Assembly: GCA_019321725.1 (NCBI GenBank)
Contig: CM033124.1
Location: forward strand, 7,440,001 to 7,504,000
Length of the DNA: 64,000 nucleotides
Direction of reading: 5' to 3'
DNA from: Paulownia fortunei
Lineage: Eukaryota; Streptophyta; Magnoliopsida; Lamiales; Paulowniaceae
Both the position numbers and the translations under genes were made by a program. Position 1 is the stretch's first letter. Every line of letters begins with the position of its first letter. Of this stretch, positions 35,644 to 47,499 are shown piece after piece. Below the pieces are notes generated by a model. The model was not told the DNA's origin, searched no databases, and was given only the letters and a program-made list of their open reading frames with translations.

Positions 35644-37283
35644 TTTGTGAAATAATTTTGCAAACCGCAAGTGCATGGTGTCAAGTTTTAATACAATAGT
35701 GAGTTGAGTTGAGTATCCACAAGGAATGTAATAAAAAATTACAACAAGTACCATAGTTTAAATAGTCCCAATTTTATCTAAAAAATGAAGTGATGATTGG
35801 TAAACAAGCAGAATGAGATAAAAATAATGCAAAGATAAAAGTGAAGTTCTTAGAATTAATACAACAAACACCTTATGAGCAACAAATTTTAGAAGAATGA
35901 CTCACCTAATTATCAACTATGTTCTTCCTTCCAAAACATATCAATTCAAGTAAAAAATACATGTAAGTTAAGAATTTTTAAACTTATCAATTCTCTCTCT
36001 CGACTGCCGAATTGACTATATGTTATAATATGAATTTCAATATCTCTAAAGAAATTCAAGAATAAGACTTTACAAAAGTTCAATGAATTCTTTTTCAAAA
36101 CTTCAAAGGTTTCATAAGCTTCTCAACTCTATGATTTCTAGATTGTGTTACCCTTATGATCATGCATAATCTTCCCTCTCTCGAGTATCGAATCTCATAT
36201 ATCAACAATCTTAATTAATGGCCAAATAATCAAGATGCAATACTAAACAAGATAACATAAACAAGATAAATAACTTGAACCAATATTATTTGGAATTTAA
36301 AACATAGAATCAAATAAGGTCACATCATCCTCTTGAAAGAAAAAATTAGTTTATCATGTATGAATACAACTTCAAGAAATACATAAGAAAGAACATGGAA
36401 ATTGTTCATCAATTTATGAAGTAGAAGGAATGGTTGAAGCTCTCATTGTCTCCAAGAATGATTTATCTCTAGGAATGACTCTTTGTATTCAAGAGTGGCT
36501 TTCTCTTCTTCAAGAATGGACTTCTTCTCTCCAGGTCTCCCCCTCTCCTTGTTCTTTCTTGTTTCTTGGCTTCTCCTCACTCCTCTCCCCTTAAAAATTG
36601 ATATGGAGGCTCTTGGAATCCCTCAAAATAGATGGGAGATGTCCTAATGAGGGCAAAATGCCCATTTTGACCTTACTTGTCTACCCGACAACATCTAGTC
36701 GATGATCGACAGTGCCTAGGCACTTCCTATTCTATCCAAAATAGTGTGTGCAGCACGTAGGCACTACACGACAGTGCCTAGGTGCTGCACTTGCTGCCCA
36801 GGATCCATGTCTATAGCTCCTGAAGCCTTTTTCAACCAATTTTTCACTATTGTCTAGGCTAAACTGGCCTTTCGTTCCTTTATATAAATTGTATTACTAT
36901 ATCTTAGATTTCTATATCTTCATGAATCGGCTCAATATGGCATCTGTGGAGAGATTTATGCCTAAAATACCAAGATGTGTCATACCAAAAAGTTTCTGTC
37001 CTGTGTTGAATATTGAACCCGATTTTTCTCATTCAAATCAAAGAAGTGTTTATGTTTGTGGTAAACATAAACATTCTAGATCTATCTCTTGGCTTTTCAA
37101 TTGTTCATTAATCATGTTAAAATGATATTGGATCAAAGAGTTACAATGAAAATACGAACACTGCCATCAATCATATGACAATTTAGATTCTTTAACATTT
37201 CAACGAAAATTTTGGTTTCTTTCCAATTTCTTCTTCTTTTGTAATGACCTACAAGATTTCAAACTAAATGCATAAAAATTAAT
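35644..37283 (-). repeat. 5' LTR of gypsy K, truncated at its start
   Basis: It matches the 3' LTR (27490-29121) but stops at about 37283, so about 85 bases of the LTR start, including TGATAAG, are missing. It carries gtgcctaggcac at 36712-36723 and two near copies at about 36752-36785. The primer site that should lie to its left (near 35610-35635) is unrecognisable. Confidence 0.8.
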
Positions 37284-37767
37284 AATGTGTAGGATGTCAT
37301 CAACATAAAGCACAATAAATATAATTGTACTCCCACTGACCTTCTTTTATGTACATGGTACATCCAGATTCTTGAGAAAACCAAACAATTTGATGCCTCA
37401 TCCAATCAAATGTTCTAGTTTTGAAAAGCTTGTTTACGTCTATAAATGGATCTCTGAAGCTTGCAATTTTTTTCTCACTTTTATTTAATATAAGGCCTTC
37501 TGGCTGTTGTATATCTTCCTCAATGTTTCCATTAAGGAAGGCGGTCCTCACATTCATCTGCCATATCTCGTAGTCAAAATATGCTAATATGGCCAGCAAG
37601 ATTCCAATGGATTTAACTATTGCCATTGGTGAGAAGGTTTCCTCATAGTTGATTCCTTGTCTTTGACTATAACCCTTCGCAACCAATTAGGCTTTATAGG
37701 TTATTACCTCTCCATCTACTCCAAACTTCCGCTTATAGACTCATTTACAACTAATGTGAACAACTAA
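37284..37767 (-). pseudogene. copia C2 reverse transcriptase, second piece
   Basis: C2 pol resumes on the right side of gypsy K. The catalytic box is intact as YVDD at 37296-37307. The open stretch 37300-37686 reads VAKGYSQRQGINYEETFSP and MNVRTAFLNGNIEEDIQQPE, classic copia RT blocks. It then shifts frame before SGCTMYIK. It is the best-preserved copia RT piece here, yet it has lost its continuation on both sides. Confidence 0.85.
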
Positions 37768-38283
37768 TGTGGAACACCCCTTAACCTAGCTACAAAGCCT
37801 AAACAAGCTGATACACTTAACTCAAGAAATGCTAATTTTTCATCATTACTAGAGTTATAGTTTTTAATAAAAGTTCATATTTTTAGCTATAAGAGAAAGA
37901 ATTTAAATCGTTTTAAACACACCATATACATATATCAAAACTGAGTACATCTGTTTTTAAAATCATAATAGAGCGGCTTATTTAAAAACAAAATAGAGTT
38001 TTCAAAATAAACTACAAAATAGGTCGAAGCATGGCATATGAACAAATCTCTGTCCGACCGCTCTAGAGACTCAGTCAACCTCTAAACCTATACATTTCCA
38101 CTTGCATCACATGAATCTAATGAGCTAAAGGCTCAGTAAGATGAAACTAATGCAATAACAAATAACATATATACACATCTCATAAATCATTAAATGCAAT
38201 ATTTTATTTAATAACTTTCATTCATAAATCATTATTTAGGACCCTTGAAGTGTAGTACCTAACTAATAGCGATACACCGTGAT
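37768..38283 (-). repeat. fragment of a family D LTR
   Basis: This is the 3' part (about 500 bases) of a family D LTR in minus orientation, from its end (rc of aaggggtgtt-ccaca) at 37768 to an abrupt stop at about 38283. It matches 45260-45780 and 50760-51277. Its left flank has a short direct repeat, caactaatgtg, at 37748 and 37761. Its right edge is fused to the gag of element E. Confidence 0.75.
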
Positions 38284-38588
38284 TTTAGTTCTCAACCAAT
38301 CTTCAGCTGTTGTAGGATCTAGTGCATCCTCAAACACCGGTGGGTTCAATTTTATGAATCTTTCCCTAACAATCTCCATCTATTCTACTCAGGGTTGTGG
38401 TTGAACCATTTCAGCCCTTGGTTGTCCACCCATATCCCTCTGCTAGATAAGTTGCTAAATTTGTTCTGATTGTCGTTCAACAAGCTCTGTAAGTCGATTG
38501 ATGATAATGTCACGATCATTATTAAGAATAGGTATCTGCTCTTCTGGGGTTCTAGGTCCACTACTACTTTCACCCCTTGTTCTAACCA
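38284..38588 (-). pseudogene. gypsy E gag N-terminal remnant
   Basis: From the ATG at 38588 the minus strand reads MVRTRGESSSGPRTPEEQIP, followed after three or four stops, in the same frame, by IKLNPPVFEDALDPTTAEDW. This is the usual start of plant chromovirus-type gag (NPPxFEGxxDPxxAExWL). The frame is consistent, so the stops look like point changes. It is cut at 38284 where a family D LTR piece begins, so the rest of gag and all of pol are lost. Confidence 0.75.
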
Positions 38589-38735
38589 TAACTGCAATAC
38601 CATTTTGTTTATAACAAATGGCCAATATAATTCATGACATATATAATGCAATATAACATAAAATAAAACTTACTGGCATGGCTGTGCTCTACAAGTTCTA
38701 AGATCATGTACATGGACAGTCTACAGAATCAAGAC

Positions 38736-38751
38736 TTGGGCTCTGATACCA
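38736..38751 (-). other. primer binding site of gypsy E
   Basis: The minus strand reads tggtatcagagcccaa, with a perfect TGGTATCAGAGC for initiator-Met tRNA, five bases from the LTR end at 38757. Confidence 0.9.
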
Positions 38752-38756
38752 CTATT

Positions 38757-41700
38757 TGTCACAACCTCCCAACAATATGTATAAAAATATATATAAACAA
38801 CCTATGCAACATAATTTGTGCACGTATGCATGTGTATAACTTTTTTTTTACTCAGTTCAACAAAACATTGATAAAAGTAAAGTGTTTTCATATCATGTCA
38901 TATTATATATACATAGGTAGTTATTAAACATTAACCAAGTCTATCAAAACTATCATAAACTCAAATTCTCTATCACAAAGGAGTTTTGAAAGTGATATAC
39001 GGGATAAAGTCACTAATACAATATAATAACTGTAAAATAAAAAACACAACCCACAAAATAACCCAATAGGTCGTTATCTAAGTTATTAATCTTTGAAAGC
39101 CTGTAGGAGCTCCACTGCCAGCCAGTAAACCAGAGGTCTCAAGCCTCACCATGTTCAACTACAATACATGAACTACATGAGCTAATGCCTAATAAGTAAA
39201 TATCATGTATGACAAAAGTATGATATATAATATCATGCAACTCAACTCTAAGATATGATGCTATAAATGTATCAAATTGAGTACTCATAAATCAAAGCAT
39301 TTTTATTAAACATCACTTCATTTATTGGGCCATTAGCCCACCTACTATGCCCCGGAAAGAGCTCTGAACAATATCAATATTCACATGGCCATAAATAAAT
39401 TAACTCAATCCAAGGGCCATCTCCTAAGGTCACCAGAGGTCTACCCCCTGTCTTCCCCTGTGATCCTCCAGAAGTCTTCCCACTGACGGAGTTAATAAAG
39501 GCACAGTTAAGTGGTCCACCCTCTCGTGACCACCAGAGATACACCCCCTATCAACCCTTGTGATTCTCTAAGAAGTAACACTTACGGTACCCCAAAATAA
39601 CATATAACTACGCCTCGCATGCCTCGGTACACTAGTAGTGGTCAACCAAAATATTTTCTTTCTAAAAACCATGTCTCAAATCATATCGTGCATGCGAGAA
39701 CCTCCACTATACTCATATGTCATGCATGCACATGTAAATGCTCGTGAATGGTATGTTCAATATGAAATGCAAGTCATCTTGCTTTCAACATATATCAAAA
39801 ATCATAAGACTCTCAGTCAAATATAATATCATCAACATATTAGGTATAAATGATTCAAGACATACTATGTTCATGCATTGTAGTTGTAAATAGATCTTTA
39901 CTTACCTTTCACTTGGTTAGTAGTTTAGTCTAGATTTGTTTATTATTTCCTTATTATTTCCCTCCAATCTTAGAAGTAAAATAGCCTGTAATATTACCTA
40001 ACATCAAGCACCATTCCCAATTTGGCAAGTTGAAAGCATAAAATATCATTCTAAGACCTTAAACACCAAGCTATCTAGGTTTTACAAATTAGAACCCAAT
40101 CTAGTCCCTCCAATACCTTAATTTCTCATCTTAGATACATGTAAATATCATATAATTGAAGTATTATAACTCTAATATCATGTACCTAATTGTTAACACT
40201 CAATAGCAACATGTCTAGGTTGAAATATGCTAAGTTATCAAATGGGATAGATTCACATTTTCACATTTACTTGCTATCCAATTTAGTTACATAATAATTT
40301 TAACATCCCTAAGCATATCCAATCACTCCCAAATTTTTACCACACGTAGACAACATGTATAACAATGTAACCATATCATATAATTTCTAAAAATCATGGA
40401 TATAACTTCCCAAGTTCAGCTCTCCTCACGACATACTGAACATATTATTTTCCTACCGTGACAGTTTTACACAATTCATGACATTAATAGTTTTAGCACC
40501 CTTAAGTTATTCAATCACTCCAAAATTTTCACCACAATTAGATAACATATATAAGAAGACAATCAGTCAAATTACATCCAAAATTAATGGATTTATTGCT
40601 GTAAAACCGGCCTCATTCACATAGGCCAGAATCTAAAATTTAAAGAAGCCAGTTTTGAGCATCTCTTTAATTATCACACTATATTTCAATTTGTAACCTC
40701 TCTAAACTTACATACATCACCTAGACTCATATATAAACATATATATGGTGAAATACACAGGTTTTAATCAAGTTATTATGCATAAATAAACTTTAATATC
40801 AAAAATTAGCAAGTATACATTTTCTATCCCTAGTGATTTTTATTGTGATTTTGCAACTAAAAATCCTTCTTTGTGTTTATATATAAGACAACAAATAACA
40901 TCCAAACATGATTATAAAAAATAATAGAAGCTTTAAAAATGATAAATCCTAAAATAACTCAAGAACTTAAATAAAAAACATGAGTTAAACTTACCTATGC
41001 ACAGTTTTAAAATCCTACTTGCTCTTCCCTACTTCCTTTTGCTTCCTTCACCTTTTTTTCTTTACTTGGAATTACTTGAGAGCAAATTCTAAAATTACAT
41101 ATGAAGGTTTGGGATGTGAAATAGCTCAGAAAATAGTTTAAGGTCATGTTCAATGATAGAAATGAAGAAAGGTTGAGGTGGAAGCTTGAGGTGGCAAAGG
41201 TTGAAGTGTCAAGTGATAGTTCAAATCTGATATTTTTCACACCTTATACACCTCCAATATAGTATTTCTCAATATTTATTTATCTATTCACAACCTATTT
41301 TAATTGCCATATGATCGAATAATAAATATTTGCCCTAATTTCTTAACCGTTCATTCGGTCTCTAAACCGATTAACACCCAATTCTTAAATGATTGTCTAG
41401 TTTGCATTTCTAAAATCATATACACATATGGACCTTATAATATGATACTCAAATCATATTATATCATGTCCAATATCCCAAGTGTATTAATCTATGGATA
41501 TATACCTTTAAAGCACCTCGATCTAATGAATTGAATCATATAAGCTTACTAGTGACATCTTTAACACTTCTAAAATTATAACATATAACCTATGAATGTC
41601 CAATATATTGACCAATATATTAATTTTCTTATCTACATATAAAATTACTTAATTAGGTTATAGGATCTCGACCACTAACATCAAGTGATAACATTAGAGG

Positions 41701-41821
41701 TATAATGATTAAAAATGCTATAAAAGATGCGATGTAGATGTTAATACAAATTAGCATATAAGTAGCATGTAGTGCATGAATCATATTGGCCAAGTGAGTA
41801 GTGTGAGGCTTGGGTATTACA
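38757..41821 (-). repeat. 5' LTR of gypsy E, 3.1 kb
   Basis: The LTR starts TGTAATACCCAAGCC at 41821 and ends GGTTGTGACA at 38757, with TG...CA ends and a primer site beyond. Its start resembles the family D LTR (TGTAATGCCC), suggesting related families. An imperfect duplication of about 47 bases (caccagag-tctaccccct...) lies at 39429-39474 and 39528-39575. No 3' LTR partner is seen. Small reading frames at 38706-41534 show no coding signal. Confidence 0.85.
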
Positions 41822-41853
41822 TCATCCATCATTACTTCCTCAGAAAAAGGGAT

Positions 41854-42150
41854 TCATCTTCTTGTAACTATATTCTTTCCCGCCATTTTCATCTTCATCT
41901 TCTTAAGCTCATTATGCAAATCTTCTAACTTCTCCGACACGTCTGGTTCTTTCATTAGTGTTTTACTCTGACATTCTCCAGTATGACTCTCTTCTGGCCT
42001 TTCAGGGTAGAGTTGCTTTTTCGGTACCTTTAGTGGTGATGGATTAGCCTTCCTCCTCCTCAAGGCTACATCCATAGTTATAGTGATTAGACTTACTAAC
42101 TGCTCTATGGTAAGTTGGCTGACATTTCGTACTCTAAATTCTGGGGCCAA
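41854..42150 (-). pseudogene. Tat-like gypsy H, gag N-terminal remnant
   Basis: The open stretch of 98 codons begins APEFRVRNVSQLTIEQLVSL and ends in a charged, coiled-coil-like segment (EKLEDLHNELKKMKMKMAG). I infer a Tat/Ogre-type gag N-terminus from its position about 190 bases after a Tat-like primer site and its composition; I do not recognise a catalytic motif. It is cut at 41821 by the LTR of E. Confidence 0.5.
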
Positions 42151-42341
42151 ATTTTAACAAGGTGCCTCTATAACTTGAAGCGGTGGGGCTCTAGGTGTTA
42201 TTGGTTGTGGACTATCATTTTCTCCCTAATCCTGGAATTTTGGGCCATGATTATGTCGGACAATGGGTGGTGGAGCTTCATTGGATATTCCTTCATCGCG
42301 GATTCCTTTCCCTGTCATTTCTCACACCTTAACTCATAAAT

Positions 42342-42362
42342 GTTCCCACAAACGGTGCGAAC
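42342..42362 (-). other. primer binding site of element H, degenerate
   Basis: The minus strand reads gttcgcaccgtttgtgggaa, similar to TTGGCGCCGTCTGTGGGAA, a primer site common in Tat-type elements. It has several changes. Confidence 0.55.
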
Positions 42363-42364
42363 TT

Positions 42365-43073
42365 GTTATGCACCGATCGAAAAAGGTTCACCCCAAGTAA
42401 TAATCTACTGTTTTTGCTTATTTCCTCCTCCTTGGATCACCTGCAAAAGAAGCTGGAGTGACCCACGTAAGAACTCAAATGCTCAAGTCATCGGATGTAT
42501 CCTCACAGAAGGTGAAAGCAAGTAGAAATATATGTATCTAAGGTATGAAAAGTATAACCTATAAAATGAAGTGAATTCCTTCATTTATAGATATCAATCA
42601 AGGGTAAAAGGGAGATTTCAAATCTTAATTTATTGTAACAAATTACTGTACACGTATCCACATTCTATGATTTACCCTAAATAATATTTTCTATCATTTT
42701 CTAACCATAACCATTTCACCTGGGTTTTCCATGTGAACTTGCCCAACCTAACAGTCTGCAAGTCCTTCAATACTAGATATGCACCTCTTGCAACATGCAC
42801 AATAATTTATGCAACTCTCACAGCTCACGCATTGAGCTAACACAACCACTTATCGACTTTCCATAGAACATATGATAGTTTTGCCTATTAATCCATGCCC
42901 TAAGCCTTATGGCCTGAGCTACATAAGTCCGACCTCACCTACACCACATTAGCCTGTTGCTTATAATCCAAGCTACCCGACCTGACCTACACCACATTAG
43001 AATTTTTGCTTATATACCGAGGTATATAGGTCCAACCTAACCTATACCACATCAAATAACACTTTGAGTACCA
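42365..43073 (-). repeat. 5' LTR of Tat-like element H
   Basis: This is a probable short LTR upstream of the primer site. A TATA-like box on the minus strand (ctataaatgaagg, 42578-42590) is one arm of an imperfect inverted repeat (42559-42590). Three direct repeats of about 22 bases around gacct-acctacaccacattag lie at 42931-42952, 42979-43000 and 43033-43055. The right edge (TGGTACTCAAAG, 43073) is a guess. Confidence 0.5.
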
Positions 43074-43633
43074 GTTGATTTTCTCCATTTTCTAAATTTA
43101 TTCACTATTTAAGTATTTTAATATACGCTTTATTTTTTTCTAAAGTTATAAATATTTTAAACTTTTTACATTTAAATAAGTCATTAGTAGTTATTTTAAT
43201 TATTTAGTAGAAATCAATATATTTTTTAATGAAGTTAGCTGATTGGTTTTCCTAGACTTGTTAGTTAGTTTTGTTTTGAATTTAAATGAATTTTCTCATA
43301 CTGATTAGAGGAATTTCATTAACTGAATTGTAGGAATATTAAATTTTGAAAATAATGCTCAACTTTAAGCTTTTCACATTTAAGTATGTGATGAAATGTT
43401 TACATAATAATAGTACTAGTAAAAATATTTTTTTTTATTTTTACCAATTTTTAAAATTTAAAACATTATATAGTTAGTCAAGGTTCGATTTGGTTTTCCG
43501 TAACTCAAAATATTGGGGGCGATGAGTATATAAGAATGGAATTAGGTAGAAATGAAATGATGATCATTGAAAAATAAATGATATGACCATAGTATTTTCT
43601 ATATTGGGTATCAACAAGAAATGAAAAAGGAAA
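43074..43633. other. unassigned AT-rich DNA
   Basis: I see no coding region or clear repeat. It is the left flank of element D; the same DNA resumes at 51283 after the insertion. Confidence 0.5.
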
Positions 43634-43638
43634 GAAAT
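43634..43638. other. target site duplication of gypsy D, left
   Basis: The pentamer gaaat is repeated exactly at 51278-51282, right after the 3' LTR. Confidence 0.85.
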
Positions 43639-45782
43639 TATAATGCCCAATTATCAATTCTCTCCTACATAACCAATAATAAGCATTTTGCATCAGTATA
43701 CATCTAATCAATATGGATTATAGGATTATGACATACAAATAGCATGATTGCATGAATATGAATAATTGTTAGTATATGCTCCACTTATATTTTAACATGT
43801 ATTAGTACATGGAATATGAGATCAAACCTTTTGTTCTTGATTTAAAATATTCTTTAAGTGCCTTTTATAGTGAAAAGTTCGGTATCTTGGTTAAGGAAGA
43901 TTGATGTATTGAACGGCCACAAAATGAATTATTTGTATTGCTCCATACTTGTTACATTCTAAAGTGATTATTTGTCTAAATATTTGATTGAAATATGTTA
44001 CATTTGGCTAAGAACTAAGTATGTAAAATGGTGCAATTTGATTGGTTGGTTGAGTATGTTGCATGAAATTATTCTAAACCGCATTACACTTGATTATAAC
44101 ACCAAAGTATCAATTTTTGTCATCTCCCTAGTCCATAAATGTGGATTTTGGCATGAGAAGACACCAAGCAGGATGCAATCGATCATAGCCCTCCACTTAC
44201 CTCTCTTTGAAAGGTCAAAGAAATCATTTTCATCCATATTTCTTGTGGAAGCACCTAAAAAATGACTAGCCCTTATTCTTTTTTAATGTTTCTTATGATG
44301 AATTTATAGTATCTTAGATGGTTACATATTTTAGTATGTCTTTGTATGATTGTAAACTTAAGTAGGTTACACTTGAAGTCAAAACCAAGCAGTTAAACTA
44401 GTTTTTAGCAAAATTGATAACCTTGTGAAATATGCTTAATTTACTTATTTTTATTGATTTTCTAATGCTTATATTATGTTTGAAAGTACCTACAAATGAT
44501 TGTGAACAGTTACAATTAGGTTGCTTAATTGAAGGTAAGAATCAATTTAAGTTAGAATCGAGTTTAAGTCTTGTTAATTTGGATTGTGTGCATGTTTTAG
44601 GAGTTGCCCTAATATTCATGTTTTAATTATTAGTGATTTAGTGGCTGCCCTAATATTTAATATCTTGATTTAGTAGTAACATATGGAGTATGCATTATTT
44701 TTAAGCTCATGTAATTAATGTGGAATTGTTTGCAAAGGATTAAAAAAGTGTATATGATTTTAATTAGAATAGATTATGTGATTTATAAAAAGGATATTAA
44801 ATGGTACATGATTTGATTATGTTAGGCCTTTAACACATCCTATCTTCCAAAGAGATTAACCTTTTCACTTAGCACAAAGTGGACTTGAGGTAAGTTGAAA
44901 CTTTCACTTATTGTATCACAAGAATCATATAATGTTGTTCATCTTTTAATGTGATTGTCATTATCTGTCAAATGATGTAATATTTGATGCATTTATGGTT
45001 CGTGAAGCATGATACTATTAAGAATATAATGAGATTTTTCAAAATAAAGTATAGTACTTGATTGATTGTCGGGTAGACAAAGGAATGCGGAAGGGACCAA
45101 CAAACCCAACAAATGGTGGTAAATATTTAAGGTTGAAAAAAATGATATATGAAAGCCACAATAAATGAGATAGAATACGGCTAATATCTGAGGTTGAAAG
45201 ATCAAGTATGGAAAGCCCGTATTATTTCTCTTATTGGCCAATCATTATGAACAGGTTATGACAGCTACGGTCTATCACTATTAGTTAGGTACCACACTTC
45301 AAGGGCCTTAAAGGGTGATTTATGAATGAAAGTTATTAAATAGAATAATGCATTTAATGATTTATGAGATGTTCATATATGCTACTTGTTATTGCATCAG
45401 TTTCACCTTACTGAGCCTTTAGCTCATTAGATTCATGTGATACAGGTGGAAATGTATAGGTTTAGATGTTGACTGAGTCTCTAGAGCGGTTGGACAGAGA
45501 TTTGTTCATATGCCATGCTTCGAACTATTTTGTAGTTTATTTTGAAAATAGAGTTTTGTTTTTAAATAAGCCACTCTATTATGATTTTGTAAATAGATGT
45601 ACTCAGTTTTGATTTATGTTTATGTATATGGTGTGTTTAAAACAATTGAAGTTCTTTCTCTTATAGCTAAAAATGAGAACTTTTATTAAAATCATAACTC
45701 TAGTATTGATAAAAAGTTAACATTTGTTGACTTAACTGTATTAACTTGTTAAAGCTCTATAGTTTGGCTAAAGGGTGTTATA
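43639..45782 (+). repeat. 5' LTR of gypsy D
   Basis: It begins TATAATGCCC (TG changed to TA) and ends GGGTGTTATA (CA changed to TA). It lacks about 180 bases near 44270 compared with the solo LTR at 13930-14115, but has about 135 bases near 45245-45380 that the solo LTR lacks. Reading frames at 43972-44626 are chance. Confidence 0.85.
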
Positions 45783-45787
45783 GTTTG

Positions 45788-45802
45788 TGGTATCAGAGCG
45801 GA
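45788..45802 (+). other. primer binding site of gypsy D
   Basis: It reads tggtatcagagcgga, with an exact TGGTATCAGAGC for initiator-Met tRNA, five bases after the 5' LTR. Confidence 0.9.
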
Positions 45803-45985
45803 GGTTTAGTCGTTCTTGTAGACAGAAGAAGGTATATGAACATATCCTGGCTGGGAAACTCAGTCAACTACTTGTTTATTTGCCTTTATGTATATTTGAT
45901 TATATTTTATTTTATGTTATTATCATGATTATGCATTTATTATTGGCTAATGAATGGAATGAGATTGGGCAATGCATATCAGGTC

Positions 45986-46945
45986 ATGGCACCAAAAAAG
46001 AAGATAATGGATGATCATGAGGGTAATCATAATGTGGTGGATAATTTGATTGATCTCATTCAACAACATACTAGAATGCACGGTGAACAGATACACCAAT
46101 TGCTAGATATGCAATAAAGAAACCAAGAACAAAATCAATGACTTCTTCCGCGACAAGATCGATAGGATAATTCATAGGCTGTATATGAGAAGTTTAGAAA
46201 GATGAAACCTGTTAATTTTACTGGTGGGTCTGATCATATGGTTGCAGAGGAATGGGTTAAATTATTGGATACTATACTTGACTACATGCGAATTGATGAT
46301 GCTGAGAAGGTACTCTGTGCAATTTTCTTATTGAAGAAGGATGCTAGAACTTGGTGGAAAGGAGCTAAACTTGCAGCGAAAATGGAAGAGCTAACTTGGG
46401 AGAGGTTTAAAATAATCTTTTATGATAAGTATTTGATTAGAGATGCTAGGTCCCTCAAAGTAAAAGGATTTTTGGAGTTAAAACAATGAGGGATGTCTGT
46501 ATGTGATTATGTGAGAAAATTTGAAGAGGGTTTCAAGTACATGCTGTACATCGCCAGAGACAACAATGAGAAGATGAATCATTTCTTAAGGGGCTTTAAT
46601 CCTGAAATTAGAAAAGATGTAAAATGTCTTCAGTAATAGAGTTCAGAGAACTGGTGGACAAGGCTTTAATGGCTGACTTAGATAAGAAAGAAATTGAGAA
46701 ATTTCATCAGCAAAAGAAGCAAGTATTCACTCCAAAAAATTTGAACCAGTGGAAGAAAGAATAGCAAAAATCAAACTAAGGAAATGAAAAGTGTCCTAGA
46801 TTTGGGCAGACTTCTACTGCAGTTGAAAGGCCTAAATGTGCTAAGTGTGGGAAGAATCATTTTGGGGAATAATATAGTTGTACTAATCGTTGCTTTAAGT
46901 GTAAAAAGCCTAGACATATAGCAAATGATTACCCAACAGTGTAGG
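45986..46945 (+). pseudogene. gypsy D gag with zinc knuckle
   Basis: The likely start is the ATG at 45986 ([13 protein letters not shown]). After early stops the open stretch 46202-46489 reads [20 protein letters not shown] and ARTWWKGA, the plant gypsy gag core. The zinc knuckle at 46891-46933 reads CFKCKKPRHIANDY, so the fourth ligand Cys has become Tyr, a G-to-A change. An upstream CAKCGKNHFGE segment is also present. Gag would form the particle; here it cannot. Confidence 0.85.
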
Positions 46946-46971
46946 GAAAAGTTTAGGGGAGAGTATATGCA

Positions 46972-47337
46972 ATGACACAAGAACAAGCTGATGTAGATGC
47001 TTCCATAGTCACAGGTACTATTTTAATTTCGAGGATACCTGCAAGTGCATTGATAGATTTTGGATCTATGCATTCATTTGCATCACGTGCATTTGTGAGA
47101 AAATTGGGCATTACACCAAATTTATTACAAGTAAGGTACAGTGTGACTATTCCATCTAGGAAAGAAATAGATTCCAACCAAATGTTAAGGTCTTGTTCTA
47201 TTCAGATTAGTGATAGGACTCTCTATGCAGATCTTGTTATTTTACCGATGCTAAATTTTGAGGTTATTTTGGGTATGGATTGGCTTACCAAATATCATAC
47301 AACAATTGATTGTAACAAGAAGATTGTGATTTTTTAG
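46972..47337 (+). pseudogene. gypsy D aspartic protease
   Basis: The stretch has ASALIDFGSMHSFAS, where the catalytic DSG/DTG of the family (ALIDSGSTHSF type) reads DFG through a C-to-T change near 47052-47063. The rest (VILPMLNFEVILGMDWL) is well kept and matches the protease end and flap. It ends at a TAG that replaces a Gln codon, after which the linker to RT continues. Confidence 0.85.
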
Positions 47338-47499
47338 CCACCTCAAGAAGAGTAGTTTATGTTTAGTGGTACCTCATTCTCACAGTCCTTACCTATTATA
47401 TCTGCTTTGAAAGCTTAAAAGATGTTGAATAAAGGTTGTGTTGGATATTTGGCAAGTGTTCTGGACATCTCAGTTGAAGCACAATTGAAGCCAGAAAAT

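Larger units (their letters stand above)
27490..37283 (-). mobile_element. gypsy K, near full-length Athila-like element
   Basis: A 9.8-kb gypsy element on the minus strand lies within copia C2 pol. In element order: 5' LTR (35644-37283, its first about 85 bases missing), a degenerate primer site, gag, protease, RT, RNase H, integrase, hairpin, spacer, polypurine tract and 3' LTR (27490-29121). The order RT-RNase H-integrase defines Ty3/gypsy. Every domain is broken by stops or frameshifts. No target duplication can be read because the right edge is truncated. It is the fullest member of the family that includes gypsy I and the piece at 63839-64000. Confidence 0.9.

Noticed and set aside
38706..41534. 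Several ORFs of 60-80 codons
   Set aside because: They lie in the 3.1-kb LTR of E on either strand, with no recognisable domains and AT-driven composition.
42115..42339. Plus-strand ORF, 74 codons
   Set aside because: It is antisense to the leader and gag start of element H and has no motif.
42931..43055. CRISPR-like direct repeats
   Set aside because: Only three imperfect repeats with related spacers, in a plant LTR.
45788..45802. tRNA gene fragment
   Set aside because: Only the complement of the tRNA 3' end is present, next to an LTR; it is a primer binding site.
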